64,000 nt of DNA from Dromiciops gliroides (GCF_019393635.1 NC_057861.1:724958232-725022231), one strand, 5' to 3'. Counted from the first letter of the stretch, positions 24,742-36,127 are shown. Program-made: numbers and translations. The notes: generated by a model from the letters alone, not told the origin.

Positions 24742-24861
24742 TGGGGCAGCTAGGTGACGCGGTGGATAGAGTTCAAATCCGACCTCAGACACTTAACACT
24801 TATTGGCTGTGTGAACCTGGGCAAGTCACTTAACCCCAACTGCCTCACTAAAAAAAAAAAT
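24742..24861 (+). mobile_element. WSINE1-type SINE with internal deletion
   Basis: Reads GGTGGATAGAG directly into TTCAAATCC, so about 33 bases between the A and B boxes are gone. A GAG shared at both ends suggests a microhomology-based deletion. Flanked by similar AAAAATATTATCAC sequences. Confidence 0.9.
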
Positions 24862-24869
24862 TTTTTTAA

Positions 24870-27256
24870 TTAAAAATATATTATCACTGTTGCCTTAATT
24901 TCTTTTAATTTTCAGTTCTGGTGCTTCTACCTGAAGGGACAGGTAACATAATGATGCGTGCCAAGTAAAACAATTCATATAGAGAACTGATTAAAAATAG
25001 CAACTGTTAGTTTCTGGAGTATGGATGACACTTATTTCCTTATATTTTTAAAGATGTCCATAAATTAATTTTGAAACATAAGAAATATAAGCAGAACTTT
25101 TGGTTTAAAAAAATATTGTTCTTCAATACAAATTCACTTGCATGTGAAAACTTAAAAAAGTATACATGTTCTCATTTCCAAAGGGAGGGGAAGCTTTTTT
25201 TAAAATACAGAAATCAATGTTAAAAAAATTAGTGGACAAACCACAGAATTGGATGTTTGTGTTTAAGGTTGGTTTAGAATAAACCAAAATGCTTCTTAAT
25301 AAACACACACAAAAAATCAGAATAAAACCAATGAATGGCTCGTTTTTGAAGAGTACTGTAAAAACACAAGACTCACAAAAATAAATCCCAAGAGGTAAGG
25401 AAACCAACAGAGACAAACTTGATGACAAATAAATTTTAGACAAAAATTAAAATATTAAAGTCCTCAAAAAAAATCATAAGGTATCAAAGACAAAGACTTT
25501 GGTTCTACCCGGTTAAACACAAACGGGGGGGGGGGGGGGGGGAAGGAAGGTCATATGGTTCCTAACTGAAATCAAAAAGTGGCTATACAAAAGTCCAAAC
25601 TATTTTAGAACTGAGTTATATATGTCATTATTTTAACTATAAGATAAATTCAGAAATTCAAAAAGAAAACAATCCTTTTTCTCCATTATATCCCAGAATC
25701 CATTAAGTATTTCACAGATTAATTTTGTGTTATGTCAGTTCAATTTCATAGCAGTTGTACACCTTTCAGACCTGATTACTTTGAAATGTTCAAAAAGCAG
25801 GTAGTGATTTGCAATAGCACATAACTTCAGAGTTTAACAATAACGAGCAAAATGAAACTTAAAACATTTCATCTTATCTCAGTTTTTCAAAATCATGATA
25901 TACAGTCTAGTGAATTTAAAAGCTGAATTGCTATGAAACAAATGCTCATATTTTTTCATAGGCAGCTATTCCAGGAGGAGAGGTTCATCTTCTAATTCAT
26001 AGTTTTCATTGGTTTCTACTTTTGAAGGCAATATTAAAACGTTATATTTTTCTAGTGTAAGAATCAGTTTTTATGAATATAAAATATTAAGTTTTCATTC
26101 TTTCTAGAGATATATTTTCAAGAGTTAGGGGTTTGTACCCCTTCCCATCTCACCCACCTCTGCTACCACTAAAATGTAATCTGGAGATAGCTTTGAAACA
26201 AAAAACAAAAGATGATTAATGACAAGACAAACTATAATTTTTTTAACAAACATAAGAGTTCAGTGAAGATCAGTGCTGTAATCAAAGTCTCAACATTGTT
26301 TATTACCTAAAAACATTAAGGACATTTATGCTCCATCAACCGTTCTCACAGAGGAAAACCCTTTTAATAACTACCCCAGGGTTTGAACATAACAGTTTTA
26401 TAACTCATCATAACTAATATTTTAAAAACATAAAGGAACTATCTATTTGTTAGTGGTGAATATAATTCTGTACAATTAAAATTCCTAAATACTTTTGCTA
26501 TTTCACAAAACCTTTTAAATTGCTATTATAGATAATTATTTAAAATTTCAATACCAAATAAGAGAGAAGACATCCATTTTTTAAAAATCAGCTTTATTTT
26601 AACAAAATACGGTTTCAGTGAAACTTCTCACAAAGCAGCAAATGGTATGTGTAATGTGCTTTTTTAAAATGAGATTAAAATCTGCCACCTTCCAGAAAAG
26701 TTACACTGGACAATTTTAAAACACAATTAATAAAATGTTTAATATTAACTTTGCTGTTAAGGAACTTTTGCAATTTACAAATATGTGACTATTATTAGTA
26801 AGCTATAAGTTCTATACAATCTACAAAAACATTAAAGAGTTACAGTACCATTTAGGAATAAAATCCTTTAAGTTAAATACAACTTAAATACTTCTTTCTA
26901 TTTATGCTGTTGTTGCATGAATACATTTTGTAAAATCTAACTTTATTAAAAAGGTCATGATGTGTTTGGAGAAGAAAAATGAGGTAATTGCAAATATTTT
27001 AAAATTAAACTGTACATTAGCTCAAAACTACTTATAGGACAAGACTCAAAAAGATGTCATTAACATTTGTTTTTAAATATAATTCACACATTTTGATGTT
27101 CATATGAGGTCACTCATGTGAAGTTGCTCTAGGGAGCAAAAACTAGAATTTTAAATGGCAAGTATAATCAAAAAAATAGACATAGCAAAACGTAATGAAA
27201 CAGTTAACATTTTATTATGAATTCAATGTTTAAAATAGTATTTTAAAAATGCATAC
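24870..27256 (-). other. PPP4R2 intron, no recognised repeat besides the poly(G)
   Basis: AT-rich intronic sequence leading to the exon at 27257. No conserved open frame seen. Confidence 0.5.
25525..25542 (+). repeat. Poly(G) tract
   Basis: About 18 G in a row after ACACAAAC. Homopolymer length in an assembly is unreliable. Confidence 0.8.
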
Positions 27257-27427
27257 CCATTGAATCCAGTGACAATTTTCAGAATTCTTTCCTTCATTTC
27301 ATCAAAGGGAATATATTCAACATTAGGGTTAGGTGGACCTCTTGGTTCAGGAGCTGACGTTCTGAAATCATCCATTACTTTCTCCAATTTGAAAATAAAA
27401 TAGCCTTTAAATTGGGACCACTGAATC
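27257..27427 (-). CDS. PPP4R2: PPP4R2 coding exon, N-terminal domain ([10 protein letters not shown]...VTGFN)
   Basis: This is the most 5' exon found. The acceptor is TTATAG before GATTCAG and the donor is GG before GTATGC. The 171 bases give one base completing the preceding Met codon, 56 codons, and two bases of a split Gly codon. The peptide runs from [10 protein letters not shown] through [20 protein letters not shown] to [14 protein letters not shown]. It is almost identical to human residues ~40-96 and forms the core of the PP4R2 domain that contacts PPP4C. The strong conservation and clean splice sites identify the gene. The exon or exons encoding the first ~39 residues were searched for by eye upstream and not seen. 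Confidence 0.96.
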
Positions 27428-27584
27428 CTATAAGTTTAAATTAAAAAAAAAAGACCAATTAAAATACAGTATCTTTATAATTCTTTACTATGGATAAAAC
27501 TGCATGTTGTCAGTGATTCAACACAAATGTTGACAAAATAACAAGGAGGAAATGATAATGATGTCTTCAAAGACAAGTAAAATG

Positions 27585-27745
27585 GGGGCTGCTAGGTGGC
27601 GCAGTGGATATGGATAGAGCACCGGCCCTGGAATCAGGAGGACCTGAGTTCAAATCTGATCACAGACACTTAACACTTACTAGCTGTGTGACCCTGGGCA
27701 AGTCACTTAACCCCAATTGCCTCACCCCCAAAAAAATTTTTTTTA
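27585..27745 (+). mobile_element. WSINE1-type SINE with 6-bp internal duplication
   Basis: The A-box region reads GTGGATATGGATAGAG, a tandem TGGATA. The 16-bp target duplication AAAGACAAGTAAAATG lies at 27569-27584 and 27746-27761. Confidence 0.95.
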
Positions 27746-28559
27746 AAAGACAAGTAAAATGCAGCAACCCAGTCCAAACCACTTTGGCCAGGTTGGACTA
27801 CAGTCCAACAGTTGGCTACAGCCGTTCCTTTCAAACTCTGAATATACTGAAATTCTGACTCAGTGGTCCAAATTGCTTCAAATCAGGTCATACTGCTCCA
27901 AATAATTTTTAATAATTGTAAAATCACCAATGGGAATGTTTAGTAATACTAAGCAGCAACAAAATTAACTAAAATGTTTAAATTTAGCTAATGTGTGGTA
28001 GAGAAAGTAAATTATATAATCTATAAATTAATCCACAGGGACTAGTTAATCACTAAAACAAGCATATTTTGTTTTATTCAACAAATGTTTCTGAAAATAT
28101 ATGCATAAAACTAATTCTGGCAAACTCTACAAACTATGGTGTCACTTAGTACCCCATATAGTCTTACCACGTTGGACACATTTTACTTAAAAAAAAAAAA
28201 ATAAAGGGAGTATATCATATAATATGAAACCTGAAAATGCACTGAATGCTAATCTACAATCTCCATTCAGCAACTTTACACTGCCATCTCCCCCCTAATT
28301 TTGTACCATCCTCCCCCCAACCTCTGTCCCTCCCCTCCAGGCCTCCAAATGGAAGACTGTCTCACATCAGAGAACTCCCTAGTGGTCCTTTCCATGAACC
28401 AAAGATAAAATGATTAATACAAACGTGTGAAAGATATGTAAAAAAAATATTTTTGTTGTTGCTTAAACAATTTCACTAAGCATCTGGAAGGGAATAAAAA
28501 TAAGACAGTTTGAGATTAAGCCTATATTTAGAATGCCTTAATATAAACAAAATCTTTGT

Positions 28560-28745
28560 CTCTTTCCAATCCATTGAGCCACTCTTTTCTCATAAAGCAC
28601 AGTCAGAGAGGCATCAAATACTCAATCTGCTTCTGAGTGACCTTAGGCCAAGTCACTCGATTTCACTATGCCTCAGTTTCATCTGTAAAAGGAGGGGATT
28701 GGACTAGAACACCAATAAGGTCCTCTCCGACCCTAAATTTATGCC
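28560..28745 (+). mobile_element. THER1/MIR-like SINE
   Basis: CTGAGTGACCTTAGGCCAAG, then GCCTCAGTTTCATCTGTAAA, GGATTGGACTAGAACACC and GGTCCTCTCCGACCCTAAAT: the CORE followed by the THER1-type 3' body. Confidence 0.7.
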
Positions 28746-28941
28746 CCAATTACTCTTCCAGCTCTAAACACTTATGATGCTATGTATAGAGGTACTGCTG
28801 AAGGAAGAAACTGAGACCTACATTTCAATTATTCCTACTACTCTCATACTATATAAATCCTAACAAGTAAATGAGGATGAACGTCACCAGCTGCTCCAAT
28901 TTTTTTCCTTATCCTATGAAGTCAAAGGGGGCCAAAATAAT

Positions 28942-28942
<1 letters not shown>

Positions 28943-28993
<51 letters not shown>
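28943..28993 (+). repeat. (AAT)n microsatellite
   Basis: About 16-17 uninterrupted AAT units. It abuts the 5' edge of the SINE at 28995. Confidence 0.95.
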
Positions 28994-28994
28994 G

Positions 28995-29220
28995 GTAATG
29001 TAATGAAGTAGAAAGAGCACTGGATTTGGTAGACCAAGGACATGGATACAAAGTCCAGTCCGGTTGTTCTACTTTACTCTATGTGTGTCCTTTTGGCAAA
29101 TCACCAGACTAACTTCGCTGGGCCTCAATTGCCTTGCATTTAAAAATCGAGGGGTTTGAACAAGATTATTTCTAACATGCCTTATAACTCTTAAGTGAAT
29201 AATACTATGAATTCCTGTAA
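28995..29220 (+). mobile_element. THER1/MIR-like SINE, second copy
   Basis: GTAGAAAGAGCACTGGATTT head, then TTTTGGCAAATCACCAGAC and GGGCCTCAATTGCCTTGC, then GGGGTTTGAACAAGATTAT. Confidence 0.65.
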
Positions 29221-29646
29221 TCAAATCCTGAATATTATATTACAGTTTCTGATTAATCTTCAGCAGGCTACAGATCCTTAATTTTAAGCAAACTTTTGAA
29301 TATGCCAAGCTTTGAAAAGACTTTTAAAATAGGATTCTTGTAGTAAATCCGTTGTAAATGGCAGAAATCTTTTACAATGTGAATAGCTTCGTCTGTTTTA
29401 TAAATTAGGATTTTTGTGTATAGGTTTCTTATTACAAAACTATCAATCTTTGCATTAAATAAATATGGTGTCGTCTTTCTAAAAAGCATCAAAAATACTT
29501 AGATAACTCTAAGCTACACAGAACTTTTATATAAAGATCTGCCTTAGGGAAACTTATACTTGGTACTCTTATCAAGTACAATTAAATAACCCATTCCAGA
29601 GCATTTAAAGCTTTTGTGTGAAATTCAATAAAAGAACATGAATTTA
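29221..29646 (-). other. Intron, unassigned 74-codon open frame on minus strand
   Basis: The minus strand at 29268-29492 is open and starts MMLFRKTTPYLF. It matches nothing I know, has AT-rich codons and no supporting context. I regard it as chance. Confidence 0.3.
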
Positions 29647-29789
29647 GGGGGCAGCTAGGTGTCGCAGTGGATAAAGCATCGACCCTGGATTCAGGAGTAC
29701 CTGAGTTCAAATCCAGCCTCAGACATTTGACACTTACTAGCTGTGTGACCTTGGGCAAGTCACTTAACTCTCACTGCCCTCCCCCCCCC
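29647..29789 (+). mobile_element. WSINE1-type SINE with C-rich end
   Basis: Ends CTGCCCTCCCCCCCCC with almost no A tail. It has a perfect 16-bp duplication AAAGAACATGAATTTA at 29631-29646 and 29790-29805. Confidence 0.95.
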
Positions 29790-29863
29790 AAAGAACATGA
29801 ATTTATAATATCATTTATTTATATATTAAAATGTATGTATGTGTATACACACATATATCTATG

Positions 29864-29886
29864 TCCACTGCATACGCGCACGCGTG

Positions 29887-29926
<40 letters not shown>
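29864..29926 (+). repeat. Alternating purine-pyrimidine tract with (CA)n
   Basis: Starts CATACGCGCACGCGTGCGCG and continues as about 17 CA units. This is a strong Z-DNA candidate and a likely polymorphic microsatellite. Confidence 0.9.
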
Positions 29927-29928
<2 letters not shown>

Positions 29929-29934
29929 AATGAA

Positions 29935-30090
29935 TATAGTCAGAGGCAGCATGAAGTTGCGAACTGGAACATACAAGGCATGTGGGCAAGTAATTTAACC
30001 TCTCAGTACCCTAAGGAAATTTCAATGGTCATAATTTCTGATCTGCATTGGTAAAGGAAGTTTCCATACCTCAAGAAACCTAGCCTGAGG
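29935..30090 (+). mobile_element. Marsupial MIR-like SINE (tentative)
   Basis: GGGCAAGTAATTTAACCTCT CORE end, then ATTTCTGATCTGCATTGG and GGAAGTTTCCATACCTCAAG. Confidence 0.5.
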
Positions 30091-30284
30091 AGTTGCAAGA
30101 TTCAGATCTTCCCCTCTGTTCTGTACCCCCAGCCCCCAAATCCAACGTATAATTAGCTCAATGGACTGGAAAAGGCACCAAATATGAGGGTCTGGAGTCC
30201 CAGCTCTCTCACTTGGTCTTCTGAGGCTCCATTTTCCTTTTCCTACTTGATGTTCCCTACACATTCCACTGAGATCTTTGATCA

Positions 30285-30510
30285 CCCCAAAGCTAGAATG
30301 ATCTCCCTCTTCACCTCTCAGAACTGCTTAGTACCTCCTCCTTCCTGATTCCTGCAGCAGTTAGTGTCTCTCCTTCTAAAAAAATCAGTTAATCACCCTG
30401 CATTTATTTTATGTTTATTTGTGAAAATGCTGCATCTCCCATTAAACTGTAAGCTTCTTGAGGGAAGTATCTTTCTCAGTTTTATTTCTAGCCTTCAGCA
30501 CTTAACAGTG
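30285..30510 (+). mobile_element. L2 3' end
   Basis: AAACTGTAAGCTTCTTGAGG, then TTTTATTTCTAGCCTTCAGC and ACTTAACAGTGTCAG, the L2 tail. Confidence 0.65.
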
Positions 30511-30948
30511 TCAGAAAAAAGGACTCTTTTAAAAATTCTTATTGATTCATTTGCTACAAGAGATAGCATTTATACCACAACCTTTGCGAAGAGTTTTAAG
30601 AATCAAATGAAATACTGCATGAAAGCTTACTTCATAATCATAAAGCACTGTATAAATGTCAGCAATGATAATTATGACCCAGGATCTTCTTTACGCACTG
30701 AACTGAAAGGATCTATAAAATTTTAATTGCTATTAATAATTGCTGGTAGTCTTCCCCAACTAGTAGTTTTCTCCCCTTAAGTCATTCCCCTTTTTGTATC
30801 TTGGCTCCTTAACTGTATTGGCACACTGCACCTAAGTCTCCTCCAGCAGAACACTCCTCTGGCTAATGTGCACTGTTGACTGACCACCTTTCCTACCATA
30901 AAGGAAAAGTTTCTGCTCAAAGTTTCAATTCCTTTAAAAGTCAACTGA

Positions 30949-31095
30949 GGAGCAGCTAGGTGGCACAGTGGATAGAGCACCGGCCCTGGAGTCAGGAGTA
31001 CCTGGGTTCAAATCCGACCTCAGACACTTAATACTTACTAGCTATGTGACCCTGGGCAAGTCACTTAACCCCAATTGCCTCACTAAAAAAAAAAA
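30949..31095 (+). mobile_element. WSINE1-type SINE
   Basis: Flanked by AAAAGTCAACTGA at 30936-30948 and again at 31096-31108. A third copy, AAAAGTCAACTGAGG, lies at about 31126-31140. Confidence 0.94.
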
Positions 31096-31352
31096 AAAAG
31101 TCAACTGAAACAGAAAACAAAACAAAAAGTCAACTGAGGCAGTTACCCATCTTTGCCTATCTCAAAAAGGATTCATTGCCTTCCATAGTCCAGGGTAACA
31201 GAAAACTATCCTGTCCACTTTCCCTTAAAGGAAAAGGATACTATTTATTTCCTTATAGGTTTCATGACATGTACTTGATGGCCACTGACCGACCTTTGTA
31301 CTAGTATTTATTCCCCCTACTCCATACTCCTGACATTTTAATATATTATTCT

Positions 31353-31495
31353 CCCCCCACCTGGGGCAATGAGGGTTAAGTAGCTTGCCCAAGGTCACAC
31401 AGCTAGTAAGTGTCAAGTGTCTGAGGCTGGATTTGAACTCAGGTCCTCCTGAATCCAGGGCCAGTGCTTTATCCACTGCACCATCTAGCTGCCCC
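31353..31495 (-). mobile_element. WSINE1-type SINE (antisense)
   Basis: The 15-bp duplication TTAATATATTATTCT / TTAATATGTTATTCT lies at 31338-31352 and 31496-31510, one mismatch. Confidence 0.94.
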
Positions 31496-31899
31496 TTAAT
31501 ATGTTATTCTTGCTTAACAAGGTTTGTCTGTGTGCACCAATTATCTTTTCACTTTGCAAAATGTTTACCTATGCCTTTCTATTTCCTCATTTACTTGTAT
31601 TCCACACCTGGATTTATGAAGCAAAGAAAGAAAAATCACTAGGTTCTAAAATGGAGTAACATTTCCTTAAATCCTTAAGTCTACTACTCTCTATTTTTGA
31701 TATGAACAGCAAAAGGCAAGAAGAATAAACCAGAATCAATCAAAGCTAAAAATAGAAGAAATATAGACAAAGATGCCTGACCTCACTATTTGCTCAAAGA
31801 AAGAAAACAATGTTGTCTATTCTCAACTTGAACAAGATTTTGTATAATTGGAGAGAAAGAAAAATGTCCAGAACAATAATTGAGTAACAGGAAGATTGA

Positions 31900-32400
31900 A
31901 ATTCAATAAATTTATTAATCATCTACTATATTCAAGAAACCATGCTGGGTGTTGGGGATACAAAAGACTTGGTACCTCAAGGTGTTTACATTTTACTATG
32001 GTGATAGAGACAACATGCACACTGAAAATAAATACAAGGTAATTTAAGTGAAAGAGAACATTAACAGAAAACTTAGAGGCTTCATGGAGGTGGAGTCTCT
32101 AGAACTGAAATTTGAAGGAAGATTAGAAATTCTAAGGTCCTTCTAAGCCTGGGGGCTGTGTGGAAGGAGAAGTGCTGAGTACAAGCTACAGTACCTTAGC
32201 TGCAATGTATTGTGTCTGATAGGAAGTAATATGTTAGGTCTTGAAAGGCTGGTGGGGCGGGGCAGGGGGAAAGGGAGATGTGCTCAAAAAGCCCTAGCAA
32301 TCTCAAGGACTCCACAGTATTCTGAAAGACAAAAAGGCTTGGGCTGCACTGAAAGCAAACCTTCAGAAATAGGGAGTCATTCAGTCCCACTATAGATACT
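31900..32400 (+). mobile_element. Ancient mammalian repeat, 5' part
   Basis: CCATGCTGGGTGTTGGGGAT, AAATACAAGGTAATTTAAGT and GAGGCTTCATGGAGGTGGAG follow the same order as the long repeat at 5600. Fragments of the same start lie near 23620, 49760, 62340 and 63270. Confidence 0.5.
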
Positions 32401-32429
32401 CTTGGGTCAGAGGACATCTGCAATCCTGT

Positions 32430-32556
32430 GTGTTGTTCTGGACACTATGGATTATTTGTGCTACATTGGTCTGCTCAGCCACAGACACACTACACTGGTA
32501 CCTTAACCTCAACACGTGACGTCGTTTTGATCCTCTATGAGCACAAAAACAACCAA
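32430..32556 (+). mobile_element. SINE-like fragment (tentative)
   Basis: CACGTGACGTCGTTTTGATC then CTCTATGAGCACAAAAACAA resembles the end of a marsupial SINE that closes with CCTCTTCGAGAACGAAGGAC-like text. Recognition is from memory. Confidence 0.35.
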
Positions 32557-32559
32557 CAC

Positions 32560-32965
32560 TTTACAAAGGAAAATGATAAACTGGAGGATGTCCAGGGTGG
32601 TTAAAGGCCTTAAGTCAATATCGTATGAGGATTGGTTGAAAATCTGAAGAGAAGTCTAAGAATAAACTGAATAGATGCCCTCAAGAATCTGAAAAGGAAA
32701 AGGAATTGTTTATACTTATTCTATCTGGTTTCCCCAAGGAAAACCAGGAGTAATGGGCAGAAGTTGCAAAGAAGCCAATTTTAGGCTTGAGGTAAGGAAA
32801 TTCCTCAGAATTAGAGCTGTCCAAAAGCAGAGTGTAATGTAATGGAAGGCAGTAGGGCTCAGTGGAGGTCGGGATGACCACTTACGGGTTCGGATTCTTT
32901 CCGGGTATGGACTGGACTAATGGTTGCTGAGGCCCTTTTCTAGCTCTAAACAGTGTATGATTCTG
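32560..32965 (+). mobile_element. CR1/L3-type LINE 3' end
   Basis: GTTGAAAATCTGAAGAGAAG, then AACCAGGAGTAATGGGCAGA, GAATTAGAGCTGTCCAAAAG, GGATGACCACTTACGGGTTC and TGTATGATTCTGAATTT. This is the CR1/L3 tail order, with the ATTCT end. Confidence 0.8.
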
Positions 32966-32989
32966 AATTTTTCTTTTATCTTAAAGATA

Positions 32990-33125
32990 ATAATCCACTA
33001 AACTGTAAGATTCTTGAGGGCAGAGAAAGAGAAGCATTCTTTTGCTTCTTTTAGTATCTCTGGTACAGAGGCACAGTCCTGGCACATAAAGAGCCCGTAA
33101 TAAATATTTATCCATTGATTTGATT
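32990..33125 (+). mobile_element. L2 tail
   Basis: AACTGTAAGATTCTTGAGGG, then TCCTGGCACATAAAGAGC and TAATAAATATTTATCC. Confidence 0.65.
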
Positions 33126-33199
33126 GATAATAGTGCTCCTGACACGATCAGACTAGTGCCTTGGGTTAGTTGGTTTGGCAGTTCTTAAGAATGGACTGA

Positions 33200-33344
33200 G
33201 GGGCAGGTAGGTAGCGCAGTAGATAAAGCACCAGCCCTGGAGTCAGGAGAACCTGAGTTCAAATCTGGCCTCAGACACTTAACACTTACTAGCTATGTGA
33301 CCCTGGGCAAGTCACTTAACCCCAATAGCCTCACTTAAAAAAAA
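33200..33344 (+). mobile_element. WSINE1-type SINE
   Basis: Head mutated to GGGGCAGGTAGGTAGCGC. Duplication AATGGACTGA at 33190-33199 and 33345-33354. Confidence 0.94.
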
Positions 33345-33593
33345 AATGGACTGAAATTGGAGGAAATTATTAAAAATCTTAAAACTCTATATACAAATGT
33401 TTTAAAGCTCTTTTCTACCATGCAAAACACAGGGCAGAGTAAAAGTTAAAAAGAAAAAGTATCCATCAACAATTTTTTAAAAAATCATTTTGGATTAATT
33501 TAATTAATATTTATTCAAAATTCAATTTCCCAAAAGATAAACTATTGATTATGCTTTTTTGCTAGTGCAGGGCGCAGGTCACAATCAGTCTTA

Positions 33594-33670
33594 TGGCCTC
33601 AGACACTTGACACTTACTAGCTTTTTGACCCTGGGCAAGTCACTTAACCCTCATTGCCCTGAAAAAAAAA
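33594..33670 (+). mobile_element. WSINE1-type SINE, 5'-truncated
   Basis: Only the CORE (CTCAGACACTTGACACTTAC onward) and a short A tail remain. The tRNA-like head is missing. Confidence 0.85.
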
Positions 33671-33805
33671 ATATATTAGTGTCTATTAACAAACTATAAA
33701 TAAAACACTTGAATTAAAAAAAAAAATCAAAGGAAGATTTGAACATAGATTTTCCTCATTCTTTAAATCTTTATGTATTAAATGTAATATATCTTGATAA
33801 ATTCT

Positions 33806-33952
33806 TTTTTTTTTTTTTTGCAGGGCAATGAGGGTTAAGTGACTTGCCCAGGGTCACACAGCCAGCAAGTGTCAAGTGTCCGAGGCCGGATTTGAACTCA
33901 GGTACTCCTGAATCCAGGGCCGGTGCTTTACCACTGTGCCACCTAGCTGCCC
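33806..33952 (-). mobile_element. WSINE1-type SINE (antisense)
   Basis: Perfect 13-bp duplication CTTGATAAATTCT at 33793-33805 and 33953-33965. Confidence 0.95.
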
Positions 33953-34089
33953 CTTGATAAATTCTAATATGAAAATTAAGCTCTACCTGATACTCTTTAC
34001 TTTGGCCAAAATTAACAACAGTTTTGAAAGGTTGTTGGATGCAAGGGGAAAAAAAATTGTAGCTAAAATGTTTTCAGAAGTAGACCACT

Positions 34090-34236
34090 GGGGCAGCTAG
34101 GAGGCACAGTGGATAGAGCACTGGCCCTGGATTCAGGAGGACCCAAGTTCAAATTCGGCCTCAGACACTTAATACTTACTAGCTGTGTGACCCTGGGCAA
34201 GTCACTTAACCCCAATTGTGTTGTCCCCCCCCCCAA
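34090..34236 (+). mobile_element. WSINE1-type SINE, first of a triple array
   Basis: Ends TTGTGTTGTCCCCCCCCCCC. Flanked by AAGTAGACCACT (34078-34089) and AAGTAGAATACT (34237-34248). Confidence 0.95.
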
Positions 34237-34248
34237 AAGTAGAATACT

Positions 34249-34390
34249 GGGGCAACTAGGTGGTGCAGTGGATAGAGCACCAGCCCTAGAGTCAGTAGGA
34301 CCTGAGTTCAAATCCGGCCTCAGACACTTGACACTAGCTGTGTGACCCTGGGCAAGTCACTTAACCCCAATTGCCTCACCCCCCCAAAAA
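34249..34390 (+). mobile_element. WSINE1-type SINE, second of the array
   Basis: Carries the TTAC deletion (GACACTAGCT) in its CORE and a C-run at the end. It is followed by AAGTAGACTACT at 34391-34402. Confidence 0.95.
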
Positions 34391-34404
34391 AAGTAGACTA
34401 CTAA

Positions 34405-34559
34405 GGGGTAGCTAGGTGGTGCAGTGGTAAAGCACCGGCCCTGGATTCAGGAGTACCTGAGTTCAAATCCAGTCTCAGACACTTGACACTTACTAGCTGT
34501 GTGACCCTAAGCAAGTTACTTAACCCCAATTGCCTCACAAAAAAGAAAAAGAAAAAAAA
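34405..34559 (+). mobile_element. WSINE1-type SINE, third of the array
   Basis: Lacks GGA in the A box (CAGTGGTAAAGC). The tail is A-rich with G interruptions. It is followed by GGTAGACTACTTA at 34560-34572. Confidence 0.95.
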
Positions 34560-34998
34560 GGTAGACTACTTATGGTGAAGATTAAGCTTAATAAAATTAA
34601 CAGTAGAGCTCATTGTAATCTTAAGTAACTTTTCTGGTAACCAGTATATTTATAACAAAGAGAACTCCAAAACCTCAATTAACAAGAATATACAAAAGAT
34701 ATTTTGCTTAAATTTACCTATCTAATTATCTAAAAATTAACCAGAATATGTTTCAACTGTTATAATGGAAAATTTTCTAAAATGTATCAATATACAAGCA
34801 ATTCTGTACTTATGTATATTCCTGATTTACCAGTCTCCCTTATGAAGCAATAGTAGATTGACATGAGACACAAACTCCCTTTTCCTCCCCTACTACACAG
34901 CCAACATTGAATAATCCTTCTCCCTTCCTAGAAATCATATTCTCTTAATACCAACACCAAAGAGGCAGGGTTGTGTAGTTGGTAAAAAAGCTGGTATT

Positions 34999-35159
34999 GG
35001 GGGCAGCTAGGTGGCGCAGTGGATAGAGCACTGGCCCTGGAGTCAGGAGGACCTGAGTTCAAATCCAACCTCAAACACTTAACACTTACTAACTGTGTGA
35101 CCCTGGGCAAGTCACTTAACCCCAATTGCCTCACTAAAAAAAAAAAAATTTGAAAATTT
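34999..35159 (+). mobile_element. WSINE1-type SINE
   Basis: Duplication AAAAAGCTGGTATT at 34985-34998 and 35160-35173. Confidence 0.95.
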
Positions 35160-35173
35160 AAAAAGCTGGTATT

Positions 35174-36113
35174 AAAGCCAAGACCTAGGGGTTAAAGTCC
35201 TACCTCAGACATGCTGGTTATATGATCCTCCCAGGATAAAACAATGACCAAGTACATTAGTAGAATAAGTTTCTTCACCTTAGAGGAGTTTCCTAAATCA
35301 ATAAAGGAATTCCTATTAAAGTGATATCAGTATCACCTAGAACTAAGAAGACGACCCTATCCTGTCTAATTCTACTCTGCGACTGCCTTGTATCAAATGA
35401 GACAACACGTAAGAATTTTACAAACCTTAAAGCACTATATATAAATATTATATTCGTATTTTATTATAATAATACTTCTACAAGACCTCCAATTCCTCCA
35501 GAGCTCTTCTCTAACATTCCTGCTTACTCTGCCAGATGCTATTTCTGCTCCTTATCTCCTCCTTCTACTAGCTAGAACTTGTCCAGGCAAACAGGGAAGG
35601 AATGAAGAAAGGAAAAGGTCGAGCAACCTCTTCTAACTCCTTGTGACTCATCATATAACTGCCCAGAATTCTTATTCCTGGTCTTCATTCCCCTCTCATC
35701 TTACCCCCATATTCTGCATCCTCTTTCCCCTCCAACTCTATACCAGATTTCCCACAACACCTTCATCTCTATTGGTATTTCCTTTCTCACAGGCTACAAG
35801 AGGTCCTACTACCTGTTTGGGAGAAGCACCATTCCCACTGTCAATGAGACAAGAAACAGAAACATGAGTTCTTATTCCAGGGTGACTAAGTGGGGAGAGG
35901 GGTAAGGAGAACATATGATTTTGTAGTGAAGACCTAGATTGAAATCCAGGTAGTACTGGCATAACTACTTCAATAGAAAGAGCTAAAGTCACAATCTCTC
36001 ACTTTTTTTGTCCACATTCCCTTTTGGTCACTTCTAATTGTGACTGTTACAAAATTGTAGTGTTTCATAATTTGTAGCCATATAAAAACAACAAATGGAA
36101 AACACAAATGTTT
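35174..36113. other. Intron, no gene; weak L2/MIR traces
   Basis: CAAATGAGACAACACGTAAG at ~35395 looks MIR-like, and the C/T-rich 35480-35770 may be decayed L2. No coding signal. Confidence 0.4.
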
Positions 36114-36127
36114 AAGAAACAGGCTAC

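Noticed and set aside
29268..29492. 74-codon minus-strand frame
   Set aside because: No similarity recognised, and AT-rich codon use fits chance. Kept only as a note.
34076..34572. CRISPR-like array of repeats with short direct repeats
   Set aside because: The units are SINE copies separated by target duplications, in a vertebrate genome.
35738..35992. 84-codon minus-strand frame, possibly a small gene
   Set aside because: Sequence looks like decayed repeat with no splice or start context.
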